A stretch of DNA of 43,030 nt from Acidiferrobacteraceae bacterium (GTDB lineage: Bacteria; Pseudomonadota; Gammaproteobacteria; Acidiferrobacterales; Sulfurifustaceae), in contig JAJPKH010000078.1 of the NCBI GenBank assembly GCA_021323795.1, positions 1-43,030 on the forward strand, written 5' to 3'. Positions 33,655 through 42,788 of the stretch are shown in pieces (positions within the stretch are counted from its first letter, which is position 1; each line of letters opens with the position of its first letter). Made by a program: the position numbers and the translations under genes. The notes beneath the pieces were generated by a model. That model was not told the origin of the DNA. It saw only the letters and a list, made by a program, of their open reading frames with translations, and did not search any database.

Positions 33655-35238
33655 CTAGAGGTCGCTACCGGAATACGAACCGTTCACCGATTTGTTGCAC
33701 ACCGGAAAATCGGGAACGATGTTGTCGTGAATCAGGTGTTCCAGCGCCGGCCAGTTGAAGACGCTCGGGTCGCGCGGGAAGTAACGCGCAATCCGGCCGT
33801 CGGCGTCGAAACGCACGTAGGCCATCAGTTCGCCCCGCCAACCTTCGATGATCGCGAGGCCTTCGGCGGCGGCCGGCGGGCGCCAGCTCGCGCGCACCGG
33901 GCCGTCCGGCAGGCGCTCCAGCAACTGCTCGAGCAGTTCGCACGAAACCGCTATCTCCTCGGCGCGCACGCGCAGGCGCGCGGCGACGTCGCCGTATCTG
34001 TAGACGGGCACTTTGACGGCGAGCCGATCGTACGGAGGGTAGGGCGCATCGCGGCGCACGTCGATGTCGACGCCGCTCGCGCGCGCCACGTAGCCGAGTG
34101 TGCCGAGCTCGCGCGCCCGCGTGGGATCAAGGTGCCCGGTCGTGACCAGCCGGTCCTCGACGCTCGGCGCATCGTCGTAGATCGCCATGAGGGTCTTCAT
34201 CTCGCGCCGCAGCGCGTGGATATCGGCGCTCATTTGCTGCCGCTGGCTTTGGTCGATATCCACGGCGACGCCGCCGGGAACGATACGATCCATCATGAAA
34301 CGATGTCCGAATACACTTTGCGACGCGCGTTGCCACTGCTCGCGCAACCGGCTGAACTGATAAAAGCCGAACGTGAACGCGACGTCGTTCAATATCGCGC
34401 CGATGTCGCCCAGATGATTCGCGACGCGCTCGCGCTCGGCCATGACGGCGCGCAGCCACACCGCGCGCGGCGGCACCGCGAGCGCCGCCGCTTTCTCCAT
34501 CGCGACGCAGGCCGCGTAGGCATGGCCGACGGTCGTATCCCCCGACACGCGCGCCGCCAGCCGGGCCAGGCCGTCCGCGTCGCGTCCCTCGGCGATTTTT
34601 TCGATGCCCTTGTGCACGTACCCGAGACGCTCTTCGAGATTGAGCACGGTCTCGCCGACCGCGAGGAAGCGGAAATGACCCGGTTCGATGACGCCGGCAT
34701 GAATGGGGCCGACGGGAATTTCGTAGACGCCGCTGCCGTGCGCCGCGGTGAACTTGTAGAGATGGTCGGCGGGTGTGCGATCGTGCGCGAAGCCGGCGGC
34801 GGGAAAATCCTTGCGCAGCGGGAACTCATCGTCGTCCCATCCCTGATGGCGCGTCCACCGGCGTGGATCGGGATGATCGGTGAAGACGATGCCGTAGAGA
34901 TCGCGCGTATGCCGTTCCAGGCGATCGGCGCCGGGGAAGTGAACGCTCTGGGACGGCAACGAAGGCCGGCCCTTCTCGACGTCCGCCTGGGCCAGCAAGT
35001 AGCGCCCCTGTTTTTCGAAGAGCGCGCGGATCGTGAATGTCGCGCCGCCGCCGTCGTCGGCCCAGAGACCGGCGTGACGCAACTCCCGACGCTTCGCCTC
35101 GAACGCGAACTGACCCCAGTGTTCGGGATTGACCCTCAGCACCCGCGCCGGATCGAGGCCGTTCGAGGCAACTTCCTCGAAGGCGACGCCGCCCGCGGCG
35201 AGTCCTTGCTTGAAAGCGTCGAAAGCGTCGGCGGTCAC
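33655..35238 (-). CDS. hyfG: HyfG-like large subunit (NuoC-NuoD fusion) lacking Ni-Fe ligands
   Basis: A 527-residue large subunit with a NuoC-like N-terminal domain (about 1-150, ending near RDLYGIVFTDHPDPRRWTRH) and a NuoD/hydrogenase-like domain. In hydrogenases the first cysteine motif is RxCGxC; here the site reads RVSGDT, with S232 and T235 replacing the cysteines. The C-terminal DPCxxC motif is replaced by DFPVCNKSVNGSYSG (510-524), leaving a single C514. The protein therefore cannot bind a Ni-Fe centre in the known way. The GTG start at 35238 overlaps the hyfF stop by four bases. The much longer open frame upstream is antisense-like read-through in another frame of hyfF. Confidence 0.9.
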   Translation of the reverse strand: MTADAFDAFKQGLAAGGVAFEEVASNGLDPARVLRVNPEHWGQFAFEAKRRELRHAGLWADDGGGATFTIRALFEKQGRYLLAQADVEKGRPSLPSQSVHFPGADRLERHTRDLYGIVFTDHPDPRRWTRHQGWDDDEFPLRKDFPAAGFAHDRTPADHLYKFTAAHGSGVYEIPVGPIHAGVIEPGHFRFLAVGETVLNLEERLGYVHKGIEKIAEGRDADGLARLAARVSGDTTVGHAYAACVAMEKAAALAVPPRAVWLRAVMAERERVANHLGDIGAILNDVAFTFGFYQFSRLREQWQRASQSVFGHRFMMDRIVPGGVAVDIDQSQRQQMSADIHALRREMKTLMAIYDDAPSVEDRLVTTGHLDPTRARELGTLGYVARASGVDIDVRRDAPYPPYDRLAVKVPVYRYGDVAARLRVRAEEIAVSCELLEQLLERLPDGPVRASWRPPAAAEGLAIIEGWRGELMAYVRFDADGRIARYFPRDPSVFNWPALEHLIHDNIVPDFPVCNKSVNGSYSGSDL

Positions 35239-36713
35239 AGCAGTTCGTCCGTGTCCCAGGAGCCGGTGATCAGTACCGTCGCCTGCTTGAACCAGTCGGC
35301 GAGAAAGCCCGGCATCGCGAGGCCCAGCCACAGCAGCAGCACCATGTGCGCGAGCACCGGCAGCAAGTTCACGCGCACCGGCGTTTGGCCGGGCGGCGGC
35401 TCGCCGTAAACCATCGGTTGCAGGTGACGAAACAGGCCGGCGAAGGCGATGCTCAGGCCGACGAGCAAGGGAAGCGCGAGCCAAGGCCAGCTGTTGATGG
35501 TCGCCGTCAGCACGAGAAATTCGCTGGCGAAGAGCCCGAACGGCGGAAAGCCGGCCAACGCCACGGTGCCGATCAGGAGCGACCAGCCGAGCGCGGGCTG
35601 TGTGCGGATCAGTCCGCGGATGCGCTCGATGCGCTGCGTGCCCGCCACCTGCGAGACGTGACCGGCGGTGACGAAGAGCGCGGACTTGGCGAGCGAGTGC
35701 ACCGTCATGTGCAGCAGCGCGCCGAAGGTCGCGAGCGTCCCGCCGATGCCGAAGGCGAACGTCATCAATCCCATGTGCTCGATCGACGAGTAGCTGAACA
35801 TGCGCTTGATATCGCGCTGGCGGTGCAGGAAGAGACCGGCGGCCATGAACGAGACCAGGCCGAATCCCATCAGCAGGTGCCCGGCGAGGTTGGTCCCGAG
35901 CGAGCCGTCGACCAGCATTTTCACGCGCACCAGCGCGTAGAGCGCTACGTTCAGCAGCAGCCCGGAGAGAATCGCCGACATCGGCGTCGGGCCTTCGGAG
36001 TGCGCGTCCGGCAGCCAGTTGTGCAGCGGCACGAGACCGACTTTGGTGCCGTAGCCGATCAGCAGGAACACGAACGCGAGCGTCAGCACGGTGGGGTCGA
36101 GGCTGCCGGCGGTGGCGTACAGCACGGTCCATAGCAGCGCGTCGTCGCGGTTGGGGATCACCTGCTCGGCGGCGAAGTAGAGCAGCACCGTGCCGAAGAG
36201 CGCCTGCGCGATGCCGACGCCGCACAGCACGAAATATTTCCACGCGGCTTCGACCGATTCGGGCGTGCGGTAGATCGAAACCAGCAATACCGTCGCGAGC
36301 GTCGCGCCCTCCATCGCCACCCACAAGATGCCCAGGTTGTTCGCCACCAGCGCCGCGAGCATGGCGAAGAGAAACGCGTGATACATCGAATGGTACAGCC
36401 GCATGCGCCGATGCCCGAGGCCGCGCACGTCGGCCTCGTGCGCCATGTAGCGGTGCGAGAAAATCGCGGTCGTGAAGCCGACGAAGGTGGTGAGCACGAT
36501 CAGGTAAACGTTGAAGGCGTCGACGAAGAAGAGCTTCCCGGCGGAGAGCAGCGGTCCGTGTTCCAGCACGCCGTAGGCGAGCCATAGCGACGCCGCGACT
36601 TTGGCCGCGCTGATGATGACCGATACGCGCCCGGCGTAGGGCAGGTGCCCGATCAGCGCCAGCAGCGCTGTGCCGAAAAGCGCGATCGCGAGCAGCAGCC
36701 AGAGGCTCGTCAC
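35235..36713 (-). CDS. hyfF: HyfF-like antiporter-type membrane subunit
   Basis: A 492-residue NuoL/M/N-family ion-translocating subunit with roughly 14 membrane helices. The central channel segment KVGLVPLHNWLPDAHSEGPT keeps the conserved lysine and the broken-helix histidine/aspartate pattern, and MFSYSSIEHMGLMTFAFG is the second conserved block. The GTG at 36713 overlaps the hyfE TGA, and its own TGA overlaps the hyfG GTG, both as GTGA. The open frame continues upstream to 37151 without family sequence, so the GTG start is preferred. Confidence 0.9.
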   Translation of the reverse strand: MTSLWLLLAIALFGTALLALIGHLPYAGRVSVIISAAKVAASLWLAYGVLEHGPLLSAGKLFFVDAFNVYLIVLTTFVGFTTAIFSHRYMAHEADVRGLGHRRMRLYHSMYHAFLFAMLAALVANNLGILWVAMEGATLATVLLVSIYRTPESVEAAWKYFVLCGVGIAQALFGTVLLYFAAEQVIPNRDDALLWTVLYATAGSLDPTVLTLAFVFLLIGYGTKVGLVPLHNWLPDAHSEGPTPMSAILSGLLLNVALYALVRVKMLVDGSLGTNLAGHLLMGFGLVSFMAAGLFLHRQRDIKRMFSYSSIEHMGLMTFAFGIGGTLATFGALLHMTVHSLAKSALFVTAGHVSQVAGTQRIERIRGLIRTQPALGWSLLIGTVALAGFPPFGLFASEFLVLTATINSWPWLALPLLVGLSIAFAGLFRHLQPMVYGEPPPGQTPVRVNLLPVLAHMVLLLWLGLAMPGFLADWFKQATVLITGSWDTDELL

Positions 36714-37387
36714 TCGTCGATCTCCCGCAGGCGATTCAGCCGGCTCACGTCGAGCGAGTCGATGCTCGCGCGGATCTGAAAGAAGAACACACCGAACAGC
36801 ACCGCGGCGACGAGCACGTCGAAGGCGATGCCGAGCTCGACCACCATCGGCATGCCGTAAGTGGAGACCACGGCGGCGAAGAACAGGCCGTTCTCGATCG
36901 ACATGAACCCGACCACCTGCGCGATCGCCTTGTCGCGCGCCACCATGACGAGCATGCCGAGGAGCACCACGGCGACGCTCACCGCGACGGTGTTGCGGAT
37001 CACGAGCGTGGAAAATTGCACGATCGGCACCGAGACGTAGTAGCTGAAAATCACCAGCGCGCTGCCGATCAGCAGCAGGATGGAGGGGTTGGCGAGCGGC
37101 TCGACCTCGTGCTGCACGTTCAGGCGCACCGCCAGGCGATGCAGCATCCACGGAATCAGGAACGCCTTGAGCCCGAGCGTGAGCGCCGCCGAGATATAAA
37201 GGTGCGACTGGCCGGAGACGAGCGCGACGAGCGCCGTGATGAGCGCGAGCAGCACGCCCTGCCAGGCGAACGCGTAGATCAGCGGGCGTATGCGCGCCTG
37301 CGCCAGCATGATGAAGGAGGTGAAGAGAATCAGCGCCGCCGACGCGATCACGGCCTGGTCCGAGAGGCTGAGCTTCGCGAGGTCCAT
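36710..37387 (-). CDS. hyfE: HyfE-like membrane subunit
   Basis: A 225-residue membrane protein with about six or seven helices. Its N-terminal two thirds resemble HyfE, and the segment VGFMSIENGLFFAAVVSTYG is the NuoK-like block with the membrane-buried glutamate expected for proton pathways. The ATG is one base after the hyfC stop, and its stop overlaps the hyfF GTG, so expression is tightly coupled. It likely forms part of the linker between HyfC and the antiporter-type subunits. Confidence 0.88.
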   Translation of the reverse strand: MDLAKLSLSDQAVIASAALILFTSFIMLAQARIRPLIYAFAWQGVLLALITALVALVSGQSHLYISAALTLGLKAFLIPWMLHRLAVRLNVQHEVEPLANPSILLLIGSALVIFSYYVSVPIVQFSTLVIRNTVAVSVAVVLLGMLVMVARDKAIAQVVGFMSIENGLFFAAVVSTYGMPMVVELGIAFDVLVAAVLFGVFFFQIRASIDSLDVSRLNRLREIDE

Positions 37388-37388
37388 C

Positions 37389-38351
37389 TCAGGTGCCGGT
37401 CTCGAGGATGACCTGCGTCAGCATGCCGAGCAGCGCCAGCAGGAAGGCGAAGCCGAGGAATTGCGGCACGCGAAAGAGGCGCATCTTGGCGATCACCGTT
37501 TCCCACACCACGAGCAGGATGCCGAGCCCGGTGAGCTTGGCCGCGATCGCGACGACGCCGACGCCGAGCGCCGCGGCATCGAGCGTTTCGGCGATGCCCC
37601 AGGGCCAGAAGATATTGGCGATGAGCACCCCGTAGATCATGAGCTTGATCTGGCCGGCCCACTCGAGGAGCGCGAGATTGCGCCCGGCGTACTCGAGCAC
37701 CATCGCCTCGTGCACCATGGTGAGCTCGAGATGCGTCGCCGGATTGTCGATCGGGATGCGGCCGCATTCGGCGATAGCGACCATGGTGAGCCCGAGCAGC
37801 GCGAACAGAAACGACGGCCGCAGCACCAGGCCGGCGGCGAGATTGTGCTCGATCGCCTCGGAGAGGTTGGTGGTGTGCGCCGTGAGCGCGAGCGTGAACA
37901 CGGCCATCAGCATGGCCGGCTCCGAGAGCGAAGCGATGGTCATCTCGCGCGACGAGCCCATGCCGCCGAAGGCGGTGCCGATGTCGAGTCCCGCGAGCGC
38001 GAGAAAGAAGCGCGCGAGCGCGAAAAAGCCGACGAGCACGATGACGTCGGCGATCGCCGCGGTCGGCGAGCTGAGCGCGATCAGCGGCACGGTCGCGGCG
38101 GCAAGAACGAGCGCGGCGAAGACGATGTACGGCGTCGCGCGAAACAGCCACGAGGCGTTCTCGGCCAGCACCAGTTCCTTGCGAAACAGCTTGGCGAGAT
38201 CCCGATACGGCTGGATGAGCGACGGCGCCGCCCGGTTCTGCATGTGGCATTTCACCCGCTTGATCCAGCCGGCCAAGAGCGGCGCCGCCCCGATGAAGAG
38301 GAGCGTTTGCACGACCGCGAGCAGCCAGGCGAGAACCGTGTCGTTCGGCAT
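37389..38351 (-). CDS. hyfC: HyfC/NuoH-like membrane subunit
   Basis: A 320-residue NuoH-family subunit with about eight helices. Conserved cytoplasmic loops are present: MQNRAAPSLIQPYRDLAKLF and AECGRIPIDNPATHLELTMV followed by HEAMVLEY, rich in acidic residues as in group 4 hydrogenases and complex I. This subunit anchors the HyfG-HyfI part to the membrane arm. The ATG at 38351 shares one base with the hyfB stop (TGATG). Confidence 0.9.
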   Translation of the reverse strand: MPNDTVLAWLLAVVQTLLFIGAAPLLAGWIKRVKCHMQNRAAPSLIQPYRDLAKLFRKELVLAENASWLFRATPYIVFAALVLAAATVPLIALSSPTAAIADVIVLVGFFALARFFLALAGLDIGTAFGGMGSSREMTIASLSEPAMLMAVFTLALTAHTTNLSEAIEHNLAAGLVLRPSFLFALLGLTMVAIAECGRIPIDNPATHLELTMVHEAMVLEYAGRNLALLEWAGQIKLMIYGVLIANIFWPWGIAETLDAAALGVGVVAIAAKLTGLGILLVVWETVIAKMRLFRVPQFLGFAFLLALLGMLTQVILETGT

Positions 38352-40363
38352 CACGTGACGATCCAGAGCAGGAACAGCAGCGTCAGGAACGAATACAGCA
38401 GGTAGGTGCGCACGCTCCCCGTCTGGATAAGCCCGATCGCGCGCGCGGCGCCGATGACGTAGTGGCCGATCGGCTCGTACAGCGCGAGCCACGTCCGGTC
38501 TTCGATGTGCAGTTGATGGCGCAGTCCCGTCGGCGGGGCGTCCGCCTCATGGCGGCGCGTTACTTCCACTTGTTCCTGCACGTGCCACACCGGAGCGAAA
38601 ATCCGGCGGATCGGCATGGCGAAGGCGGTCGAGGTGTACTGCATGCGGTTCGTGAGCGGCCCGAAGCCGCAGTCCCAGGGCGGCGTGCGCCGCACCTGCC
38701 GCGCCGGCAGCAGCCGCCGCCCGATGAAGAAAGAAAGCGCGATCGCCAGCAGCACGAGCGGCGCCGAATAAGAGGCGATGTCGGGCGACACGGGCGTCAG
38801 CCACAGCCAGCCGTGCGCGGTGGCGCTCGGCAGCCGTTGCCCGATCAACAGTTGCGGTATTGCGTCGATGACGCCGATCACCGTCGTCGGCAGCACGCCG
38901 AGCAGCAGGCACAGCGCGGCGAGCAGCACCATGCCGACGCGCATGCCGCGCGGCACTTCGCGGGCGTGCGCGGCGTGGCGCGTGCGCGCTTTGCCGAGGA
39001 ACGCGATGCCGTATACCTTGACGAAAGTCGCCGCCGCGAGCGCGCCGGTCAGCGCCAGCACCGCGGCCGCGATCGGCAGGAGCGTGCGCAGCACGCCGTT
39101 TTCGAGCGCGGGCGCCTGCAGCGCCGTTTGAAATATCAGCCATTCCGATACGAATCCGTTGAGCGGCGGCAACGCGGAGATGGCGACGCAGCCGACGAGG
39201 AAAACCGCGGCGGTTACCGGCATGCGGTGTATGAGCCCGCCCAGATGCTCGAGATCGCGTTCGTGGGTGCGATACAGGACCGCGCCGCTGCCGAGGAACA
39301 GCAATCCCTTGAAGACCGCGTGGTTCAGCACGTGATAAAGCGCCGCGACGAGGCCGATCGCGCCTAGCACCGGGTGGCCGCCGCCGACGAAAATGAGCGA
39401 CAGCCCGAGCGCCATCAGTATGATGCCGATGTTTTCGATCGAGGAGTAAGCGAGCAGGCGCTTCAGGTCCTGCTGCACGTACGCGTACAGCACCCCGAAA
39501 AGCGCGGAACCGGCGCCGATGAGAAGCACGGCCACGCCCCATTGCCACTGCACGTCGACGAGCAGGTCGAAGGTGAAACGCATGAAACCGTAAATCGCGA
39601 CTTTTAACATGACGCCGCTCATAAGCGCCGAGATATGCGAAGGCGTGACGGGGTGCGCTTCCGGGAGCCAGGCGTGCACCGGGATCATGCCCGCCTTCAT
39701 GCCGAATCCGAAAAACGCCAAGGCGAAGGCCACCGAGGCCCAGGCGGCGGGGACGTTGCCGCCGCGCATGGCATCGAAGGTGAAATGCCCGCCGAAGGTG
39801 GCGAGCACGCCGAAGCCGAGCAAAATGCCGACGGCGCCGATCTGCGCCATCAATAAATAAAGAAATCCCGCGCGGCGGTTGGCTGCATGCTCGTGCTGAA
39901 ACGTCACCAGCAAGTAGCTCGCGACGGACATCACCTCCCACGCCACCATGAAGCTGAACGCGTCGTCGGCGAGCAGCACGAGCAGCATACCGGCGATGAA
40001 GAAGCCGCTCGCGAGATTGAGCACGGTGGGGTCGTTCTGGCCGCTTTCGTACTCGCGCAAGTAACTCGGCCCGTAGAAGCTGGTGGCGAGCACCACCACC
40101 CCGATCACGATATGAAAGAACCCGGACAGCACGTCGAGACGCACGTGCCATTTGAGCCAGGGGAGCCCGAGCGGAAGACGCTCGGCGAGCGTGGTTTCGC
40201 CCGTCAGCGCCGAGGCGCCCGCGACGATGGCGGCGATGGCGCTGACGGCGAGCAACGCGAACGCAACACGCTGCGCGTAGCGGCGCCGGGCGACGAGCAG
40301 CGGTAAGACACCCGAAAGGGCAGCGGCGAGGACCGCGACGTACGCAATATCAAGCGCGGCCAC
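38351..40363 (-). CDS. hyfB: HyfB-like antiporter-type membrane subunit
   Basis: A 670-residue NuoL/M-like subunit with about 16 helices, the first gene of the run. The channel core GMKAGMIPVHAWLPEAHPVT has the conserved lysine and histidine positions; LKRLLAYSSIENIGIILMAL and the FGFMKAG-type helix before it are also family-typical. The start is a GTG at 40363 with no clear ribosome binding site, so it is less certain. The gene diverges from purC across 166 bases, which must hold the operon promoter. HyfB and HyfF are the only two antiporter-type subunits; no HyfD is present. Confidence 0.9.
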   Translation of the reverse strand: MAALDIAYVAVLAAALSGVLPLLVARRRYAQRVAFALLAVSAIAAIVAGASALTGETTLAERLPLGLPWLKWHVRLDVLSGFFHIVIGVVVLATSFYGPSYLREYESGQNDPTVLNLASGFFIAGMLLVLLADDAFSFMVAWEVMSVASYLLVTFQHEHAANRRAGFLYLLMAQIGAVGILLGFGVLATFGGHFTFDAMRGGNVPAAWASVAFALAFFGFGMKAGMIPVHAWLPEAHPVTPSHISALMSGVMLKVAIYGFMRFTFDLLVDVQWQWGVAVLLIGAGSALFGVLYAYVQQDLKRLLAYSSIENIGIILMALGLSLIFVGGGHPVLGAIGLVAALYHVLNHAVFKGLLFLGSGAVLYRTHERDLEHLGGLIHRMPVTAAVFLVGCVAISALPPLNGFVSEWLIFQTALQAPALENGVLRTLLPIAAAVLALTGALAAATFVKVYGIAFLGKARTRHAAHAREVPRGMRVGMVLLAALCLLLGVLPTTVIGVIDAIPQLLIGQRLPSATAHGWLWLTPVSPDIASYSAPLVLLAIALSFFIGRRLLPARQVRRTPPWDCGFGPLTNRMQYTSTAFAMPIRRIFAPVWHVQEQVEVTRRHEADAPPTGLRHQLHIEDRTWLALYEPIGHYVIGAARAIGLIQTGSVRTYLLYSFLTLLFLLWIVT

Positions 40364-40529
40364 GGTAAGAATAGAGGTGTCGAGTTAACATCGGCCGGGG
40401 ATCACGCAAGGATAGCATGGTCTTTGCGCTTGCTCCTAGGCGCTTTGTCGGATGCGGCGATCCGTCTCCACGATTTTCGGTTCCGCCGCATCCGGTTAGA
40501 ATGCGCGGCCACCGTCATCGAGAGCCGCC

Positions 40530-41414
40530 ATGCCCGACGTCCTGTTCGAGTCCAATCTGCAGAGTTTGCCGCTCCTGCATCGCGGCAAGGTGCGCGACAT
40601 CTACGCGGTCGGCGACGCGCACATGCTGATCGTCACCACCGATCGGCTGTCGGCGTTCGACGTGGTGCTGCCGACGCCGATCCCCGGGAAAGGCGCGGTG
40701 CTGACCGCGCTTTCCAATTTCTGGTTCGGCCGCACGCGCCACATCCTACCGAACCATCTCGCCGATCGGCCGCTCGCCGAGGTGCTCCCCGACGCCGCCG
40801 AACGCCGCGCGATCGAAGACCGCGCCGTCGTCGTGCGCAAGCTCAAGGCGCTCCCGGTCGAGGCCATCGTGCGCGGCTACCTCGTGGGTTCGGGATGGAA
40901 GGAATATCGCCAGGCGGGAACCGTTTGCGGCATCCGGTTGCCCGCCGGGTTGCGCGAAGCCGACCGCCTGCCCGAGCCGATCTTCACGCCCTCGACGAAG
41001 GCGGCCGTCGGCGAGCACGATCAGAACATCAGCTTCGCCACGGCCGGGGAATTGCTCGGCGCCGATATCGCCGAGCGCGTGCGCACGGCGGCGGTCACGC
41101 TTTATAAGGAAGCGGCCGACTACGCGCTCAAGCGCGGGATAATCATCGCGGACACCAAATTCGAGTTCGGGCTCGATTCCGACGGCCGGCTTACCCTGAT
41201 CGACGAGGCGCTGACGCCCGACTCCTCGCGCTTCTGGCCGGTCGATCAATACCGCCCGGGCGCCAACCCGCCGAGTTTCGACAAGCAATACGTGCGCGAT
41301 TACCTCGAGAGTCTCGGCTGGAACAAGAAGCCCCCCGCGCCCGCGCTACCCCCGGAGGTAGCCGCCAAGACGGCGGAGAAGTACCGCGAAGCGCTGGTGC
41401 GCCTGACGCGTTAA
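40530..41414 (+). CDS. purC: SAICAR synthase (phosphoribosylaminoimidazole-succinocarboxamide synthase)
   Basis: PurC joins aspartate to CAIR with ATP in purine synthesis. The 294-residue product has [20 protein letters not shown] at the start, [60 protein letters not shown] and [12 protein letters not shown], all family signatures. It is a stand-alone gene. A candidate -10 (TAGAAT, 40497-40502) lies upstream but its -35 is weak. Its TAA and the TAA of the converging GGDEF-like gene share the same TTAA tetranucleotide. Confidence 0.96.
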   Translation: MPDVLFESNLQSLPLLHRGKVRDIYAVGDAHMLIVTTDRLSAFDVVLPTPIPGKGAVLTALSNFWFGRTRHILPNHLADRPLAEVLPDAAERRAIEDRAVVVRKLKALPVEAIVRGYLVGSGWKEYRQAGTVCGIRLPAGLREADRLPEPIFTPSTKAAVGEHDQNISFATAGELLGADIAERVRTAAVTLYKEAADYALKRGIIIADTKFEFGLDSDGRLTLIDEALTPDSSRFWPVDQYRPGANPPSFDKQYVRDYLESLGWNKKPPAPALPPEVAAKTAEKYREALVRLTR

Positions 41415-42598
41415 CGTTCGGGTGACGGGCTGAAGCGCGCGCGTCGCTTTTCCCATTCGATGCGGCTCGGACCCGAGCGCGCGGCATGGGCCACGAGCGT
41501 CTCGGCGCGCGCGAGCAGGTGCGCCGAGTCGTCCCCCGGCGTGTAAGCGACGACCCCCGCGGAAAAAGTCGGGAGCGGACGCAGGCGCCCGGCGTAGTGA
41601 TAATGCGCGGTCGTGATGCGTTCCTGCGCTTTACGCAGGGCGCGCACGCCCTGGTCGGTGTCCGCGCCCGGCAGCAGCCATACGAGCTTATGCGGATTGC
41701 AGCTCGCGACGGTATCGTACGCGCGCGCGCAGGACGCGACGTTCTCCAGGTAATAGCGCAACACCTCCCGGGCGGCGTCGGCGCCGACCAGGTGCCGTAT
41801 GTCCTCGATATGATCGGGTCCCAACAACGCCAGCGAGAGCGGGTGCCGGTAGCGCTGCGCCCGACGCATTTCGGCCTCCATGCGTCGTAGCAGCGATTCC
41901 CGATCCTCGCCGAGCTTGGCGCCGGCGAGCCGCGTCGGCGTCACTTGGCGGCTCAGCTCCTTGAAGCACGCGCGCGCCTGCTGCAAGTTATCGCCGAGGG
42001 CGCGGTAGTCGTCGATGACCTCGCGCGCCGCGTCGCGCAGGATTTCGCGCCACTCCTCGATCTCGCCCGGCTGCACGCGGCGCAATGTCTGCTCGATACT
42101 GCCGAGCGCGGCGATGCTGTCGAGATTGGCGTAGATGATTTTGTCGAACTGCGCTTCGAGCGTCTGTTGCAGCGGCTTGAGTTTGTCGTCAGTGGTCTCC
42201 GCGGCGGCGCGCGCCGGCGCTCCCGATCCGTTTGGCTGGCGCACCGCCCAAAGCAGCGCGATCAGATGCTGTTCGAGCGCCGCCGCGTCGCGCAATTCCG
42301 GCGCCGGCTGCCGGACGCGCAGCGCCGTGATCACCTTTTCGAGGCGGTGATCGATCATCTTGAGTTTGAGACGCGTGGTGGGGTCCGCCGGCGCCGTGCG
42401 GGTGTAGCGGTCGAGCGCGTTCTTAATGAAGGCGACGAAGGCGCGCTCTATCAGCGCGGTCAGCGCGCCGCGGATCTTGCCGCCGCTTTCGAGCTGGGCC
42501 AGCAGCGGGCCGCCGCCCGGCGCGCAGCGCAGCGACTGCAGCATGACGAGCAGCGAGTCGAGCTCAGAAGGACCGGGCGCGCCGTTGTGCTTTTCCAT
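41411..42598 (-). CDS. Protein with a degenerate GGDEF domain
   Basis: A 395-residue cytosolic protein. Residues 1-220 are mostly helical with no recognised family. From about 232 the layout follows a GGDEF domain: a helix with [40 protein letters not shown], and [20 protein letters not shown]. The signature site is [13 protein letters not shown] (299-311) in place of RxGGDEFxxLLPG, and the metal-binding aspartates are not conserved. It should not make cyclic di-GMP; it may be a regulatory or scaffold protein. It converges with purC and is divergent from the lipoprotein cytochrome gene. Confidence 0.8.
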   Translation of the reverse strand: MEKHNGAPGPSELDSLLVMLQSLRCAPGGGPLLAQLESGGKIRGALTALIERAFVAFIKNALDRYTRTAPADPTTRLKLKMIDHRLEKVITALRVRQPAPELRDAAALEQHLIALLWAVRQPNGSGAPARAAAETTDDKLKPLQQTLEAQFDKIIYANLDSIAALGSIEQTLRRVQPGEIEEWREILRDAAREVIDDYRALGDNLQQARACFKELSRQVTPTRLAGAKLGEDRESLLRRMEAEMRRAQRYRHPLSLALLGPDHIEDIRHLVGADAAREVLRYYLENVASCARAYDTVASCNPHKLVWLLPGADTDQGVRALRKAQERITTAHYHYAGRLRPLPTFSAGVVAYTPGDDSAHLLARAETLVAHAARSGPSRIEWEKRRARFSPSPER

Positions 42599-42788
42599 TA
42601 ACCGGAAGGCTGATGTGGGGCCGCAGCCTACCTCCGCCGCTGGGGAAAGACAATCTTATCGACAGGGAAATCGTCGATGGAGACACGATGGAACCAAGCG
42701 GGATCAAGAGCCGTCATTTCGATCGCCGGCATCACGAAAGGGAAAACGGCTTCAAATTCACCCAGCTTCAGCACTATTATTAACGATA

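Noticed and set aside
33655-40363. A genuine [NiFe] hydrogenase-4 operon
   Set aside because: The large subunit lacks the RxCGxC and DPCxxC metal ligands, and no hydrogenase maturation or ferredoxin-like genes are nearby.
42688-42783. A 31-residue small open frame (starting MEPSGIKSRH) before the lipoprotein cytochrome
   Set aside because: GGAGA upstream is suggestive, but length, composition and absence of any known relative do not support a gene.
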